Program-made: the position numbers and the translations under genes
Shown here: in pieces, positions 26,901 through 36,561 of the stretch
Position numbering within the stretch: position 1 is the first letter of the stretch
How the letters are laid out: each line of letters starts with the position of its first letter
The notes under the pieces: generated by a model
The model's input: only the letters and a program-made list of their open reading frames with translations
Told to the model about the DNA's origin: nothing
The model's database searches: none
Assembly: GCA_958298945.1 (NCBI GenBank)
Contig: OY282606.1
Coordinates: 71,039,622-71,103,621 of the forward strand
From: Atherix ibis
Lineage: Eukaryota; Arthropoda; Insecta; Diptera; Athericidae
DNA: 64,000 bases
Direction of reading: 5' to 3'

Positions 26901-29900
26901 TCTTAAAATAAGTACCAGTTCAGTAACTTCGGATTGGTGAATAATATAAAATGAGCTTGAACAGAAGATTTTCAGGAGTAAATGGTTTAGAAATAAGGCA
27001 CCATTCTAACGCTTGTCTACATTTCATCTATTAATTACCTGTCATTATCAAAGGATTACCTACTTACATGTTGTCTTCGCCAGTATTCGAGAATGGCTAA
27101 AACTACGTTTCAGGCTCATACAGTACTAATACACACAAATTCGCTGGTCCAGATAGAACGAGTATCTCCACCACAACTCTGTTGGGGTGCTTTTTTAAAT
27201 TGGCAGAACCATTCCTAAACTTTTCCATTTATCTTACTTTTTTTTGGACTCTTTCTGAGTAAATGGTAATAAGCATTTATCTTTCCTTTCTTTAAAAAAT
27301 ACGAAGTTTTTTCTCCTTCCTGTTACTGATATATTGTATTTACATGATTTAATTTAAAAGTCATGAAAATGAAATATCTTGAATTGATAACACCTGTGAT
27401 ATGAAAAAAATAGTCGAATAACTGTAACTGGAAAAAAAATATAAATCAACTGTCCTCTTACCATTTACCTATAACAGAAGACCCTCTGATCATGTTGCTG
27501 GTTAAATAAGACCTAAAAACACTTTGATCATATATCTAATTGGATTTTATTTAAAATAGTATTATAGATATTTACTTATTCCTGTTTAGGGGGCTGCTTT
27601 GCAAATCACCAAGCTTTGTTTAGAGAGCTAATAAAACCGATCCACATGTTAATTCAAGTCATTAAAGGACCTCGTGATCATGGCGTTACAATATACTTTA
27701 AGAGCGCTTAGTTATTCATATTTTTAAAAGTATTTGGTGATAAATTAAGAGTTAATAATTTGTTGAATAAACGCGGATTATCTGCAAGTTAAGTTTAATA
27801 TTTTATATTACCAGGCAAATATGAGCAATTTTCGAACACACATGTATGGTCCTAAAAGCACACTTTTTGATCATTCAGACAATTAATGAACAAAATTATT
27901 GTTATCCCAAATAGCTTTTATTTATCAAAATAAATTATATATAATTTTGTAAGAAAACTCTGCTTATTAAAATCATTAACATATAATAGAAACAAAATTA
28001 GGCTTTTGTTAATACACCCTATACCTTTAAGCAATTTCAAAAATATGTTGACCACTAATTGGAAAAGTTCGAAAATTATAAAGTATTATTCTAGAAAGCT
28101 TAGATCTTAAATCATTCTATAATGTGTTTCAATCAGAACAAAAACCACTCTTTCCAATAAATCCCAAATGATTACTAGTCAATTTGATGAAACTCCCATT
28201 TATGATGAAATTTGTTGCATTCAATTTATCCAAAATACAAAAAAAAATTCATCCTGAATCAACATAAGTTTTCTCTTGTTTCACTGGTAAGCTCTTCTCA
28301 GAATGCAATTTGCATTTTAATAATTGTAAAAATAAAAGAAAATCGATTAAAATTCGGCTCTGAACAATTCTCAACTAAAAACCCATACAAATACAAAAGT
28401 AATTCGATAATAGACAAAAAACAAATCATTTCTAAAAAGCATGAAAATGTGTAAAAAAAAAATAACCAGAAATTCTGTTAAATGGAATGAAAATCCTTCC
28501 ATTCCGTTTAAAATCATTTTACTCCGTTTAAAATGCAAGCAAAATCTTGAATGATAATTCGTTTTATAAGGAAAATTTATTTGGAATTTAAATGATTTTT
28601 AAAAAAGTACAAATCACGAAAGCTCTGTTGGTGTAGAACATGCAGAGAACATTATGCGATGAAGCAGAGGGTAAGAGGAACACATAAAAAGGATTCCATT
28701 TTCTACAGAGCTTTTAGTATTTTTTTTTTATTATTTAAGGCAAAGCCATAGTCCCCATCATTTTTGAGTTCTTCATAGGTGGAGGGTAGAAAAAAATAGA
28801 ATAAAATTTATATAAACAAAATTAAAACGAAATAAATTCATGAGATTTCATCATCTTTGCCTATTGAGAGCATAACGAAAGCTACTGAACGAGAGGAAGG
28901 GAATAAGAGAGAAAGTGAACCAATGCAAAGTGAAGCAATTTGTCCATTTTTTTTACTCCTGCTCTACTCTAATCTTGATTCGTCTGGGAGACACAGACCT
29001 CTTTGCCTGCGGGAATATTTGTCCAGTCCAGTTTATACGTATAAGGACAATACAAAATATACGGTTTACTAACAAAACGACTATACAATAAGATGATTTT
29101 TTTTTGAGGAAGAAAATGAAGCTTAAAGAATATTTTTCTCATTTAGCAAACATTTTGTCAGGCAAAACGAAGTCTATCCAAAATCCTTTTCAAAAATATT
29201 TCCAAACAGCACGTCATGCTAGAAGAAAAGTACAAATGGTCAAAAGAGGAAACAAATCAGATGGCTAGTATATACTTAGACTGGCCAAATTTAACATCGT
29301 GTATTTAGAAAAAGTTTAATGCCTAACCAAGCCCTACAATAAACCCCAGTGGTAAGAGTAGTCCATCGTCATCTTCGTCGTGGCACAGCCGGTCGGTCGG
29401 TAGGCTATGAAAATAGTTTGAATAATTAATTATGAGAAGAGTTCATGGATATAAGGAACGTATTTTTTCTCGTATTCGTTCTATTATTCAGCTCGTACAA
29501 AATGATCCATTGTCTCATTAATTTCCATGCCTCATCGTATACTTTACCACTTCCACACCTTCTCTCAATTAGGAAATTCCATTTCTCCATCCTCAACCTA
29601 TATTTCTCTACCTAATCACCACTGTTCCTTGCCCAAAATAATCCCATAATCAACGAACGCACTACTCGGGCCAAAATATTCTTGAGCACAAGACATTAAA
29701 GCAAAGCTGGCCCAAATCCCGTGATAAAACGATTTCCAAATAGGGTGAGATGAATTCATTTCAACGAACAAGTAATTAAATTTCATGACTTTCGCGCTGA
29801 GGATTTTAATCATTTAGTAGAATATATAGCCAACCAACTGCGGGTAGAGAGGCACCCATCAGAAAAAAAGGAATCATTTCTTATGATGTAAATTTCTGCT

Positions 29901-30912
29901 AAAAATATTGTCGCTTAAGAGCGAAAAAGAAAAATTTCACTGAAAAAACAATCACTTCCTCTCTCCCTTCTCAAACATCCTATTTTTTTATCTTTATTTT
30001 TTTGAGGCTGTTTTATCACATCCTTTTGTTTGATCAATTTCTACAGGATACATATTAAAATGTTTCTATTCAATTTGTTGAAATTATAACGAGTGATGGG
30101 GACGTTCTTCTTTTTTGATAACTAATTTTTTCTCTCTCTTGTTTTTTAATAAAATGAATAAAAATATTTTTAATGAAAACTCAGCACAAAAACAATAAAG
30201 TCTAAAAATAATAATTTTCGAAGAAGGAAAAGGATAAATAAACATTATAGGTGTTATGTTGGCAATATTATCTTTCAAGATATTTTAAACTAATACAAAA
30301 TAAGTAGAAGAAAAAAATATATTCGAAACTTGAAGATAAATTGAATAATTAAGGCTTATTTTGAACGGATGGACGTGGTAGTTGCCAAATCCCAAAGTTC
30401 AATTTTTTGGGTTTGTTGCTTCATTATTTATAGAGAAAGCAAATAAAAATTTAAACTTGCTGAACGGTTATCACACCAATTTCCCTATAACAAAATTATA
30501 TGATTTGAGCTATCTCGCCCTTCCAATCATCTACTTTCCTTGTATCCATCCGTCAGGTAAGTAAACAAAAGTAAATACGGAAAAATATGTTCGATTTTGA
30601 TTAATGCTCTTTGCCGATGATTATTTCTATGATTTACAAATAAAAATTGAAAATACATGTATGTCCTGTTCCAAATAAACTCGTAATAACGATGTAGAGG
30701 AGTATTTTAAAATATATAGTTTTATTTTTCTTTTTTCACAGGATATAAAAGCACCCCCGAATTTCAGTAAGAACGTATACGATTGGTCAATGGAGCAATT
30801 CAATCTGAGCAAAAGGGATGTTCAAAATGTTGTGTACCGTTCGCAGCCAATTTGTGTACCTTTCGGATGTTTCGATCCGAACGATATCGGTTCGATGTGT
30901 TGCCCATTTTGA
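14797..30912 (+). CDS. Secreted cysteine-containing peptide precursor, three exons (family not recognised)
   Basis: Joining 14797-14941, 24305-24417 and 30742-30912 gives 142 codons and a TGA stop. Both introns (9363 and 6324 bp) begin GTAAA after AAG and end in pyrimidine-rich tracts before CAG. Intron 1 is in phase 1 and intron 2 in phase 0, and every exon is open in the required frame. Residues 1-24 are a clear signal peptide (basic start, hydrophobic core AIALFAIIMVLF, likely cut after A24). Residues 25-110 have no recognised domain. Lys110-Arg111 is a candidate prohormone-convertase site that would release a 31-residue C-terminal peptide with cysteines at 124, 129, 139 and 140 (C-X4-C-X9-C-C, ending CCPF). 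By analogy with neuropeptide and peptide-hormone precursors it would be a secreted, disulfide-bonded peptide. That role is inference. A further exon inside an intron cannot be excluded. Start context has A at -3. Confidence 0.72.
15600..16243 (+). mobile_element. I/Jockey-like non-LTR retrotransposon remnant (RT tail and RNase H start)
   Basis: Inside intron 1 of the secreted-precursor gene. 15601-15786 reads KATINHCIKLASVVHQTLPV then DSLLIKS, the layout of the post-RT linker (IH-x-x-x-LR-x-A-x-G-x-xRTSPV) of I-like elements. After a frame break caused by a 71-bp duplication, 15749-16243 is open for 164 codons. It contains DWKPLLRAKLREFLSLDRYK, FYTKLFLKHLNGPDD and a degraded RNase H-like segment (MAVDDNITSYAVIEL). 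The block 15900-16060 is clearly homologous to 10060-10210 and, in reverse, to 22195-22470, so at least three copies of one family are present. No YADD region remains here. Confidence 0.7.
15695..15818. repeat. Direct duplication, 71-bp period, inside a retrotransposon remnant
   Basis: A 53-bp block starting AATCTCTCATTACCTTTATA occurs at 15695 and again at 15766. The copies are nearly identical and separated by an 18-bp segment. It breaks the reading frame of the surrounding element. Confidence 0.9.
17161..17860 (-). CDS. Unrecognised coding stretch, two exons, possibly a pseudogene
   Basis: Lies on the minus strand inside intron 1 of the secreted-precursor gene. The main exon runs from 17709 down to a TAA at 17273-17275 and is open for about 145 codons, far longer than chance ORFs in this AT-rich DNA. 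It starts at a CCCTTTCAG acceptor. 58 bases upstream a GTATGAG donor (17767) follows an exon fragment reading GIHWLYKYLKRLECFIEKLC, and the phases join (TTA G|AG GAC). The exon includes LKLWSVNRITVINDYFFENM, FIGPDSMWLLQDI and SDGTSLFFVGVSGKLAKIG, with alternating hydrophobic strands suggestive of beta structure. Just before the TAA another frame opens and reads FAKNRRGDHVIYGLTLKN and on to HKWL, stopping at 17161, so a one-base indel may have truncated the original protein. I recognise no family. It could be a host gene, a pseudogene or part of an unknown element. Confidence 0.5.
18040..18870 (+). mobile_element. Jockey-like non-LTR retrotransposon remnant, heavily decayed
   Basis: 18190-18250 reads KVCPTILLDVAQALDKAY, matching the RT block FLDVxQAFDKVW of Jockey elements. 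After a gap, 18600-18740 in mixed frames reads YWLLGRSSERSIKNKICF, then MYGIELWGC and KSNIDIIQK, the RT thumb of the same clade. Near 18810-18862 it reads YTRHLKRAKPNELIEKLPK and a stop, the usual basic C-terminus. The catalytic YADD region is deleted. It differs from the Jockey copies at 11.5 and 41.2 kb, so it is another subfamily. It sits in intron 1 of the secreted-precursor gene. Confidence 0.7.
18960..19300 (+). mobile_element. Non-LTR retrotransposon fragment (post-RNase H region)
   Basis: One frame at about 19100-19290 reads GLKTGKISL; another reads LPVLAAIPNFPRLITKWHTL. The latter resembles IPNMPRRLAKWLTIPL at about 10525, in the part that follows the RNase H domain of the family at 9.9-10.9 kb. 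The fragment is short, frameshifted and 5' deleted, and is followed directly by a mariner end at 19331. Confidence 0.5.
19331..20310 (-). mobile_element. Mariner element (mori/cecropia-type ends), internally deleted
   Basis: Left end TTGGGTTGTCAAGAAAGTAA and right end (reverse complement) TTGCTCGGAAAGTAGTTTCG form related terminal repeats, each flanked by TA. On the minus strand the first half of the transposase is readable: a start near 20132 (ENRKQHIRHILLFYYRKDKN), then WFAKFRSDNFDLEDAQRSGR (about 19945) and an HTH region with TTPEIAER and STVHDHLK. GDEKWVIYNNVKRTRSW (about 19675-19610) carries the first catalytic Asp. A deletion then joins this to the C-terminal tail (WNHATARKMAKGIGSD), removing the second and third catalytic Asp. 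Frameshifts and stops are also present, so the copy is dead. It is the same family as the copy at 22531-23770 in opposite orientation. Confidence 0.88.
20311..22190. other. Very AT-rich intron sequence, nothing recognised
   Basis: Part of intron 1 of the secreted-precursor gene. Long A and T runs, no transposon protein, no terminal repeats and no credible exon were seen. Confidence 0.5.
22195..22470 (-). mobile_element. Non-LTR retrotransposon fragment, same family as 15.6-16.2 kb
   Basis: The minus strand matches 15895-16130 base for base over long runs, including the string GGACAGGTACAAAAAG, and reads SISLDRYKKTNTDLSF. The segment is bounded on the right by a 29-bp foldback and then a mariner insertion (22531). 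It has several stops and no catalytic region. Confidence 0.8.
22441..22506. repeat. Foldback: 29-bp inverted repeat with 8-base loop
   Basis: Left arm 22441-22469 and right arm 22478-22506 are complementary at 28 of 29 positions around TAAAATAG. The left arm is genuine sequence of the minus-strand retrotransposon fragment and the right arm is its inverted copy. Confidence 0.9.
22531..23770 (+). mobile_element. Mariner element (mori/cecropia-type), near full length, inactive
   Basis: Ends TTGTCCGGAAAGTAATTTCG (left) and its near-perfect inverse at the right (with an extra TTAGG) are flanked by TA. The transposase reads from about 22705: NGNEKQHFRHILVFYYRKDK, WFAKFRSDNLDLEDAPRSGR, TTCEIAERLNLSNLTVHDHL, then a frame break at 23040. 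Later come VMLSVWWDLKGIVYFELLAS (about 23255) and FQQDKA (about 23418), the second catalytic Asp, after which the NARPHTS part is replaced. A degraded YSPDLA region follows, then ERGIMLLLERWQRVLDQTG at the C-terminus. The first catalytic box is altered to TGDKKW (Glu to Lys). Multiple stops make it inactive. It inserted next to the retrotransposon fragment at 22195-22470. Confidence 0.92.
23771..24304. other. End of intron 1
   Basis: AT-rich sequence without a recognised element. The last 30 bases form a T-rich tract and the CAG acceptor of exon 2. Confidence 0.6.
24305..24417 (+). CDS. Exon 2 of secreted precursor
   Basis: 113 bases between TTTTTACAG and AAG|GTAAAT. The split codon joins to GAC and the exon encodes DRGYYVLYHLSLALNEIPQF and GPIARTLPIPEQKLKSFK with no stop. 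No domain is recognised. It belongs to the middle of the precursor. Confidence 0.72.
24418..27090. other. Intron 2, first part, with a unique less AT-rich island
   Basis: 25440-26460 is clearly richer in G and C and more complex than the surrounding intron. It contains no transposon protein or terminal repeats. Minus-strand ORFs of 72-85 codons overlap one another in different frames, so none is convincing. Conserved non-coding or regulatory sequence is a reasonable guess only. Confidence 0.4.
27100..27330 (+). mobile_element. Short reverse transcriptase remnant (non-LTR)
   Basis: Around 27110-27250 one frame reads SYSTNTHKFAGPDRTSISTT then TLLGCFFKLAEPFLNFS, resembling the RT block with K-x-x-GPD-x-x-P and the following helix of Jockey/CR1-type elements. 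The frame then degenerates. No YADD box follows. The call rests on one block and is tentative. Confidence 0.4.
27331..30741. other. Intron 2, second part, with unique islands
   Basis: No gene or recognisable transposon. Stretches near 28850-29060, 29330-29420 and 29500-29880 are less AT-rich, the second with a short GGTCGGTCGGTAGG repeat. The intron ends with a long T-rich tract and CACAG before exon 3. Confidence 0.45.
30742..30912 (+). CDS. Exon 3 of secreted precursor (processing site, cysteine peptide, stop)
   Basis: 171 bases in phase 0 encode 56 residues and TGA. It contains NVYDWSMEQFNLSKR, where the Lys-Arg pair would be cut, then a tail with CVPFGC and MCCPF. This exon has the highest information content of the three and a clear bias away from the surrounding AT-rich composition. 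Confidence 0.78.
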   Translation, partial: DIKAPPNFSKNVYDWSMEQFNLSKRDVQNVVYRSQPICVPFGCFDPNDIGSMCCPF

Positions 30913-31125
30913 TCATTCAACAATTTTTCTTATCGCACTAATCAAATCTGAATCAATGGAAAAATACTGGTAAACAAATTCATCGCCTTCAGACAGGATT
31001 ATTATTCCTCCTACGCATAAGAAAAAATTTCCATCAATTTTATAAACCGATATAATCAATGTTAACAGAAGTTCATTTATTTTTAATCAAATTTTAAGTA
31101 TTTTCATTTACCCTACAGAAAAACA

Positions 31126-31131
31126 AATAAA
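31126..31131 (+). terminator. Possible polyadenylation signal of the secreted-precursor gene
   Basis: AATAAA, 214 bases after the stop codon. Other AATAAA-like strings are common in this AT-rich DNA, so the assignment is weak. Confidence 0.35.
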
Positions 31132-31721
31132 TATACAATATTATTACATATTTTCCAGAAGTACATAAGATACTTTGCTTTATTATTTTTTTTTAAATAA
31201 AATAAAAAATTTAATACAATTATTTTAATTGATTATATTATTAAAAATATTTTTTGTATGTTTGAACTTTTTTTATAATAAATAAATTTGAGATTATTTT
31301 CGGCAGAAAAAATTTTAATTGATATTTTCTTCTACTTTATTGGATTCCCAGAAATTTAATTACTTACTAAATACGTAAGAGGAGAGTTCCATTTTCTCTT
31401 ACACTTATTGCTTGTCAATCGACCTTATTCGCTTAAATGTCAGTTGTCAGGAATATAACCAAGCAAGAGGAAGTTGTTGTCAGATTTAACTGAAGTATAT
31501 AACTTCCGAAATTTTATAGCGTAGAGACGAACCCCAATTAAGTTATAAAGTATAGAAAAAAATATTCACTATTCAGCTGTGTGGTCACGTAAATGCTCGC
31601 TACAGAAAAATAGAGAAAATACGTATATATGTGTATGCTAGTATAAGTGATTTGACAGCAAAAACTATTCAGGAAAATCTACGAGGTGTCGATTTTTTAC
31701 TTTAATTGAGTTTTTGCATTT

Positions 31722-34700
31722 ATGAGTAATAAATTGTATGATAGTTTTGGTCTAGGCCTGCTGAATCAAACAGCTCCAATTGCACTGGTTTTGGGGCAAA
31801 GTCGTCCAATTCGGTATATACCCGCTTCATTAAGGTAAGTGACTGCCTTATCTGTCCCTAGCATAAATGCGGCTACTATAAGCTTTTGAAAATAGAATTT
31901 TCCTTAATGAGCTTCGAAATCGTCCTTTTATCATGTAAGACACCACATTTTCTTCCAAGAATCGTCCTTTTGATGGCGGCCAGCAGTTACCAATAATTCT
32001 ACATAAGAAACTAAATCTTGGAAGAATATATGAAGACTAATTAAACTCCAAGCAGTCGCTTTAATTTTAATTATTGATTCAAAGAACATGAATTTAACCT
32101 TTTTAAATTTGAGTTTATAAGCACCGAAACTGACAAATTTACTTCGATTTCCATACAAAACTGAAATAAAATTTTTCCTATAAGATTTGCATACCATGCA
32201 AAATTATAAACCAAAGCATCTGATCTCAATAAAACTTTTAACATCCTGAACAAAAATATTTTGAGTTAAGAAAATAATCGACAATCGGAATATTTAATTT
32301 TTATTTAATCTTCGAAAGAGTTTTTCAGCGAAGAAAATCGACTATGAAATCCTAAGAAAAGAACAGAAAAACTCTGAAGGCACTAATTCGGTTTGATTCT
32401 CTTTTTAGTTACAAATGTAAAATATTCACAACTCAAAAAAAAAGCCCCAATCAAAACAAAAATTGAAAATAGCCTGAATTGTCCCAAAAGAGTTAGTTAA
32501 TACTTAAATTCTATTGCTGCCATTATTTCGCAATAAAACCACACTTAATGTTTGTCTATTCTCACAATCATCGAAATCAACATTGACTGAAAAAATTATT
32601 AAGTAAAATTTTAAATACTATAAAGTAGCACCGCTAACCAACAATCCAATTTCAATAAAGAGCACTTCAATATTTTCGAAGTTGTTGAAAGTTTCTCGAA
32701 TAAAAGTCTATTTTAACAGATGCATCCAAGAGAATAGAAGGATTCTGTTATGGGTATGTATGTTTGAATAAAATTATATGAAGTGGTTACAAACAGAAGA
32801 GTTTTCTTACTTGTTATTGTTAAAAATATACCAAAAAGTTCAGTCATTTAAACCATAAATTTAGGTCGGCAAAAAAAAGTGGAAAGAAAAACTATAAGAA
32901 AAAATTGGCCATCGTATTTACTCGTATTTGGACTATTAAAAATGCTCATCCCTAAAGGGGTGTGTCTCAATAAAAACAAATTTCCTATAGTTACAGAACA
33001 AAATAACGCAAAGCATGCATCAAAGACACCGAGAAGGCAAGGAAGTAACGGAATAATTGGCCCATCGGAACAGAGAGGCCTAAAAACCGAGTTGACAAAT
33101 ATTTATTTTTCGGTATGTTTGCCTTAAAGATGGGTTAACAAAATCATGTGTCGCTTTAACAAGGACTGATGTCGACATTTATACAACTTTCGAGAGTGAA
33201 ATAGGACATTCATACTGATGTATTTACGTAAGTAAGCATTGGCCGATCCTATGGGATTTGTACATACGGAAAAGGTTAACGGTTTACACGAGTATCCATC
33301 CTGTCGGAGTATTTATTTACTTAAAGCAACGAAGAAATATCCGTGATTTGACCCCATCTAAGCGATTGCGTTAAGCGGAGCATAAAATCAGAACCGAAAT
33401 AAGATAAATTTTAATTTCAGTGTCTACATTTTATTTAGTTTTGATAACTCAACTGTCATTGGTGTGTGTTAAGGACTGTAAATTCATACAGGGTGTTTCA
33501 ACAGAGATGGCCTTTTTTCGAATGTAAGAAAAACGTTTATTTTTTTGAAGTATTTTTAAGAATTTTTCACAATCAGCATTCAAACTTTACAATTTGAGAA
33601 TTCAACATAAAAACTTTAAAGTCAAAATCTTTAATTAGAGTTCGATTTGAAATTTATTAACAAGCAAAAGTGCGCTAGTTTTCGGATAGCCTTTAAATAA
33701 TAAACGAACAAGAAAATGAGCAAACTTACAAGTTTTAGACAAAAATGCTTCTCATTATATAAAAGTCCTCTTTGGGTCTATAACACAGCACCCATATATA
33801 TATTTAGAGGGTTGAAAATAAGCGAACTACCTCTAAAAGTCGACTTTTTCGTCTTAACAGAAATTTATACCATAATAAAAAAACGGACTTCAGAGAAGAA
33901 TCCACCAAACCTGTTTCCATTTCTGCAAATATCTTTTTTTGATTTCCGTATTATAGCAACTACAGACAGACCAACATACTATATTTGGTTAAAAATAAAT
34001 AAACAACCTGCAAAACTTCACAGTTTTTATAATTCAATTTTTCGTAATTTATTTTATAAATTAAATCAGATGAAAATAACAAAATATAAAAACGATTATT
34101 ACGAGGTATAGTAGAAATTATAGAAAATAATTTTTTTTTAGATAAAATTTATTGACATCTAAATTTTTTTTTGGAAATCATTCAAAACATACTGGGTGTC
34201 TATATACACAAAGATATATATCTATGTGTATATTACTCGTATTACTGTTCTATCATATTTAAGAAATATTGCTTTGGCATATTAACTTGGTATGCCGGCC
34301 TGGTAGCATTATCGTTAGCTTGTTGGACTACCATCCACGGGGTCGTGGGTTATAAAACCATGGTCCTATGTTAATTTAAAAAAACTTCTTTAATTTCCTT
34401 TCTACTTTATTCCATATTTTTTTCCTTAACAAAAAGTGCGGAAAAAACAACTGACGAAGCCATCAGTCATCAGAAACATGAAAATAAACACCTGTATTGG
34501 TTCATGACAAGAACCCAAAATGGACATTGTGTATTGGCCGTCTCCTACTACTGGAAGATAGTATGGCGGCGCACCAAACTGCATGCAAAATAAGTTATAG
34601 GACAGCTGTAGAAGACCGATCATACGCTAATCGAAGACAACAACATGATCTTAAAATCAATACAATTGTCATAATAGGTCCTAATGTTCCGAAAGGAATA

Positions 34701-36561
34701 TTAAAAGGGAAATAGAAAAAAATACTAACTTGATGAATATTTTTATTAATCCATTAGATCTTAACCTTTTAATTAATCTTATTTGCGAAAACTAAGATCT
34801 TCAATAAAAATTAATGCTTAACTCTTCACCGACATACTATGGAATATTTTAAAATTGACCACTTCGACACACAATCGTCCACTTCGACACACAATAAAAA
34901 TGGAACACTTCGACATACAATAGGTTGCCCTATTGATTGGGACGGTAACTATTGATACAGGACCTATCTTTGATGGAGCAAGCCAGAACGTAAAAATTCA
35001 GCCTGGGTTATTGAATCAGTACACCTCGACCTAAAACTGGAAACTTTTGGCTCCAAAAATCTCATTCCCAATGCTCTAGCTTTTGATTAACACGGTCTGT
35101 AGAATGTAGTCAATCGGCTTTAAGTACTGACAAAATAAGCATAATTTCGCTTTTGCTACAAGAATTATACCAAAAATATTCAAAAAGAAATTAAAATTTT
35201 CATCCACTATCATATTATACAAGTCGTTTGCGGTATTGAACTTATACAATCTATAAGTTTGTTTCTTTGAAATAAAAAGCAGCTATGTTTTGAGGTAGGC
35301 ATTTATTTGTTTTGTATTGCATATATGACTTTTTCAATACACTTTCAAATTTGCTAGATTTAGTTTTGTTTTTTTCACTGGCTTATTCTTAATATTTGAT
35401 TTTAAGGTAAGTATCTTTAGTAAATTTTTCAAAATTTTCTTTTTACCAAAGCATAGTATTTTACTTTTATAAAAAATTTGCAAATTTCTCAACAAAAGTC
35501 CCTTATCACATTATATTTTAACGGTTATACGTAGTTTAGGGTATTATGTATGAGTTTAAAATATCCTGTTTCAATAAATTTGCCTCAAGATGAACGATTC
35601 GAAACATATCTTTACCAACCCGGTATACGAACCCCTTTCAATTTTAGTTGAAATACGTTAAAAAAATGTTCTACCACTCCAGAGCAATAAAAGCAGAATA
35701 GTCAAAAAGAATTACAGGAAAAACAAAGTAGCCCATTTGAAATTAGAATGATACCACAAATTATTTGCAGACTAAATTTTGTTTGCAAATAAATTTTAAA
35801 CAGTGAATCTCAATAATTGGGAACACGGACACATATCGTTCGTAAGGCATCACTTTTACAAGAATCAACTTTAATTTTTCGTAACGCAATATTCATTTAG
35901 TACCGATTTTAATAAAATATGCCTTCAAGAGAAAATAGTATGCCATATTTACCCCACCCCAAGGAATCATAATACTTAATATAAACACACTCTAACTACC
36001 ACCCACAATGTCGAGCACAAACTTTGGTCAACCAAAGATATCAGTAGTTATTAAATTTGTTTGTAGGAGAAAAATAAACAAACGAGAGTTTTGTGTATTC
36101 AGTTCTGAAAATATTTATAAATAATGCACAGAGAATAATCATACACATATGAACATGGATGGACGTAATTTAATGTGAAACACGAGTGTGTGGACTTGTA
36201 AATTTACAAATTGTATCTTTTGTACAAGGATACATTTAGTTTTTATATGGAATGGAAATAGGTTGTTTAAATAAGAAAAGGACTGTTGACAAATCGACCC
36301 GTTTTATGGATCAGGGCCCTTTTTATATGTTTATCCACAAGTAATACTAGCAAAACCGAAACAAACGACAGAACGGAAACTAAGGCAACTGAAATGATGA
36401 AGACAAATGCGTACTAGTCATTCATATACTTTTTCGTTGTTGTTTATTTAATTTTTTCCTATTATAGATTTCTAAGCACACCTGCTATAACAGTGCGTAT
36501 TTTGGGTTTAAGAAAGCCAAGTAGAAGTCGTTTTAGTATTTGTTTCTTGACAACTCCTTAA
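31722..36561 (+). CDS. Speculative two-exon small gene
   Basis: 31722-31834 is an ATG-initiated open stretch (SNKLYDSFGLGLLNQTAPIA and VLGQSRPIRYIPASLR) that ends at a consensus AAG|GTAAGTG donor, leaving phase 2. 36468-36561 follows a TTTTTTCCTATTATAG acceptor, continues in the matching phase (FLSTPAITVRILGLRKPSRS) and ends in TAA, giving 68 residues in all. No domain is recognised, and the two exons may be unrelated or chance. Listed because the composition is less AT-rich than its flanks and the splice signals are good. Confidence 0.2.
31835..34287. other. Unique sequence, no gene supported
   Basis: Mostly AT-rich. 32870-33480 is somewhat more complex. An open stretch at 33716-34111 (131 codons, plus) has AT-driven residue use and no family. 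A string ACAGGGTGTTTCAACAGAGA at 33489 looks like a transposon terminus, but no partner end was found. Confidence 0.4.
34288..34400 (+). repeat. tRNA-derived SINE head or tRNA pseudogene
   Basis: The sequence has the layout of a tRNA-like SINE: TGCCGGCCTGGTAGCATTAT, then GTTAGCTTGTTGGACTACCA, then GGGGTCGTGGGTTATAAAAC followed by CATGG. GGTAGC followed by a GTTAGC run resembles the D arm and box A. GGGTTATAAAACC is a decayed box B and T arm. It fits no intact tRNA. It may extend into the complex, non-coding segment to about 34725. Confidence 0.45.
34859..34921. repeat. Three copies of a 17-bp motif
   Basis: CCACTTCGACACACAAT occurs at 34859 and 34879, and a variant (ACACTTCGACATACAAT) at 34905. 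The CTTCGACA core stands out from the AT-rich flanks. Confidence 0.8.

Noticed and set aside
33489..33515. ACAGGGTGTTTCAACAGAGA as a transposon terminal repeat
   Set aside because: No inverse partner was found within the window. The ACTGGGTGTCTATATACAC string at 34191 is too different.
33716..34111. 131-codon plus ORF
   Set aside because: Residue use (Lys, Asn, Phe, Tyr, Ile) follows AT-rich composition; no motif, homologue or splice context is seen.
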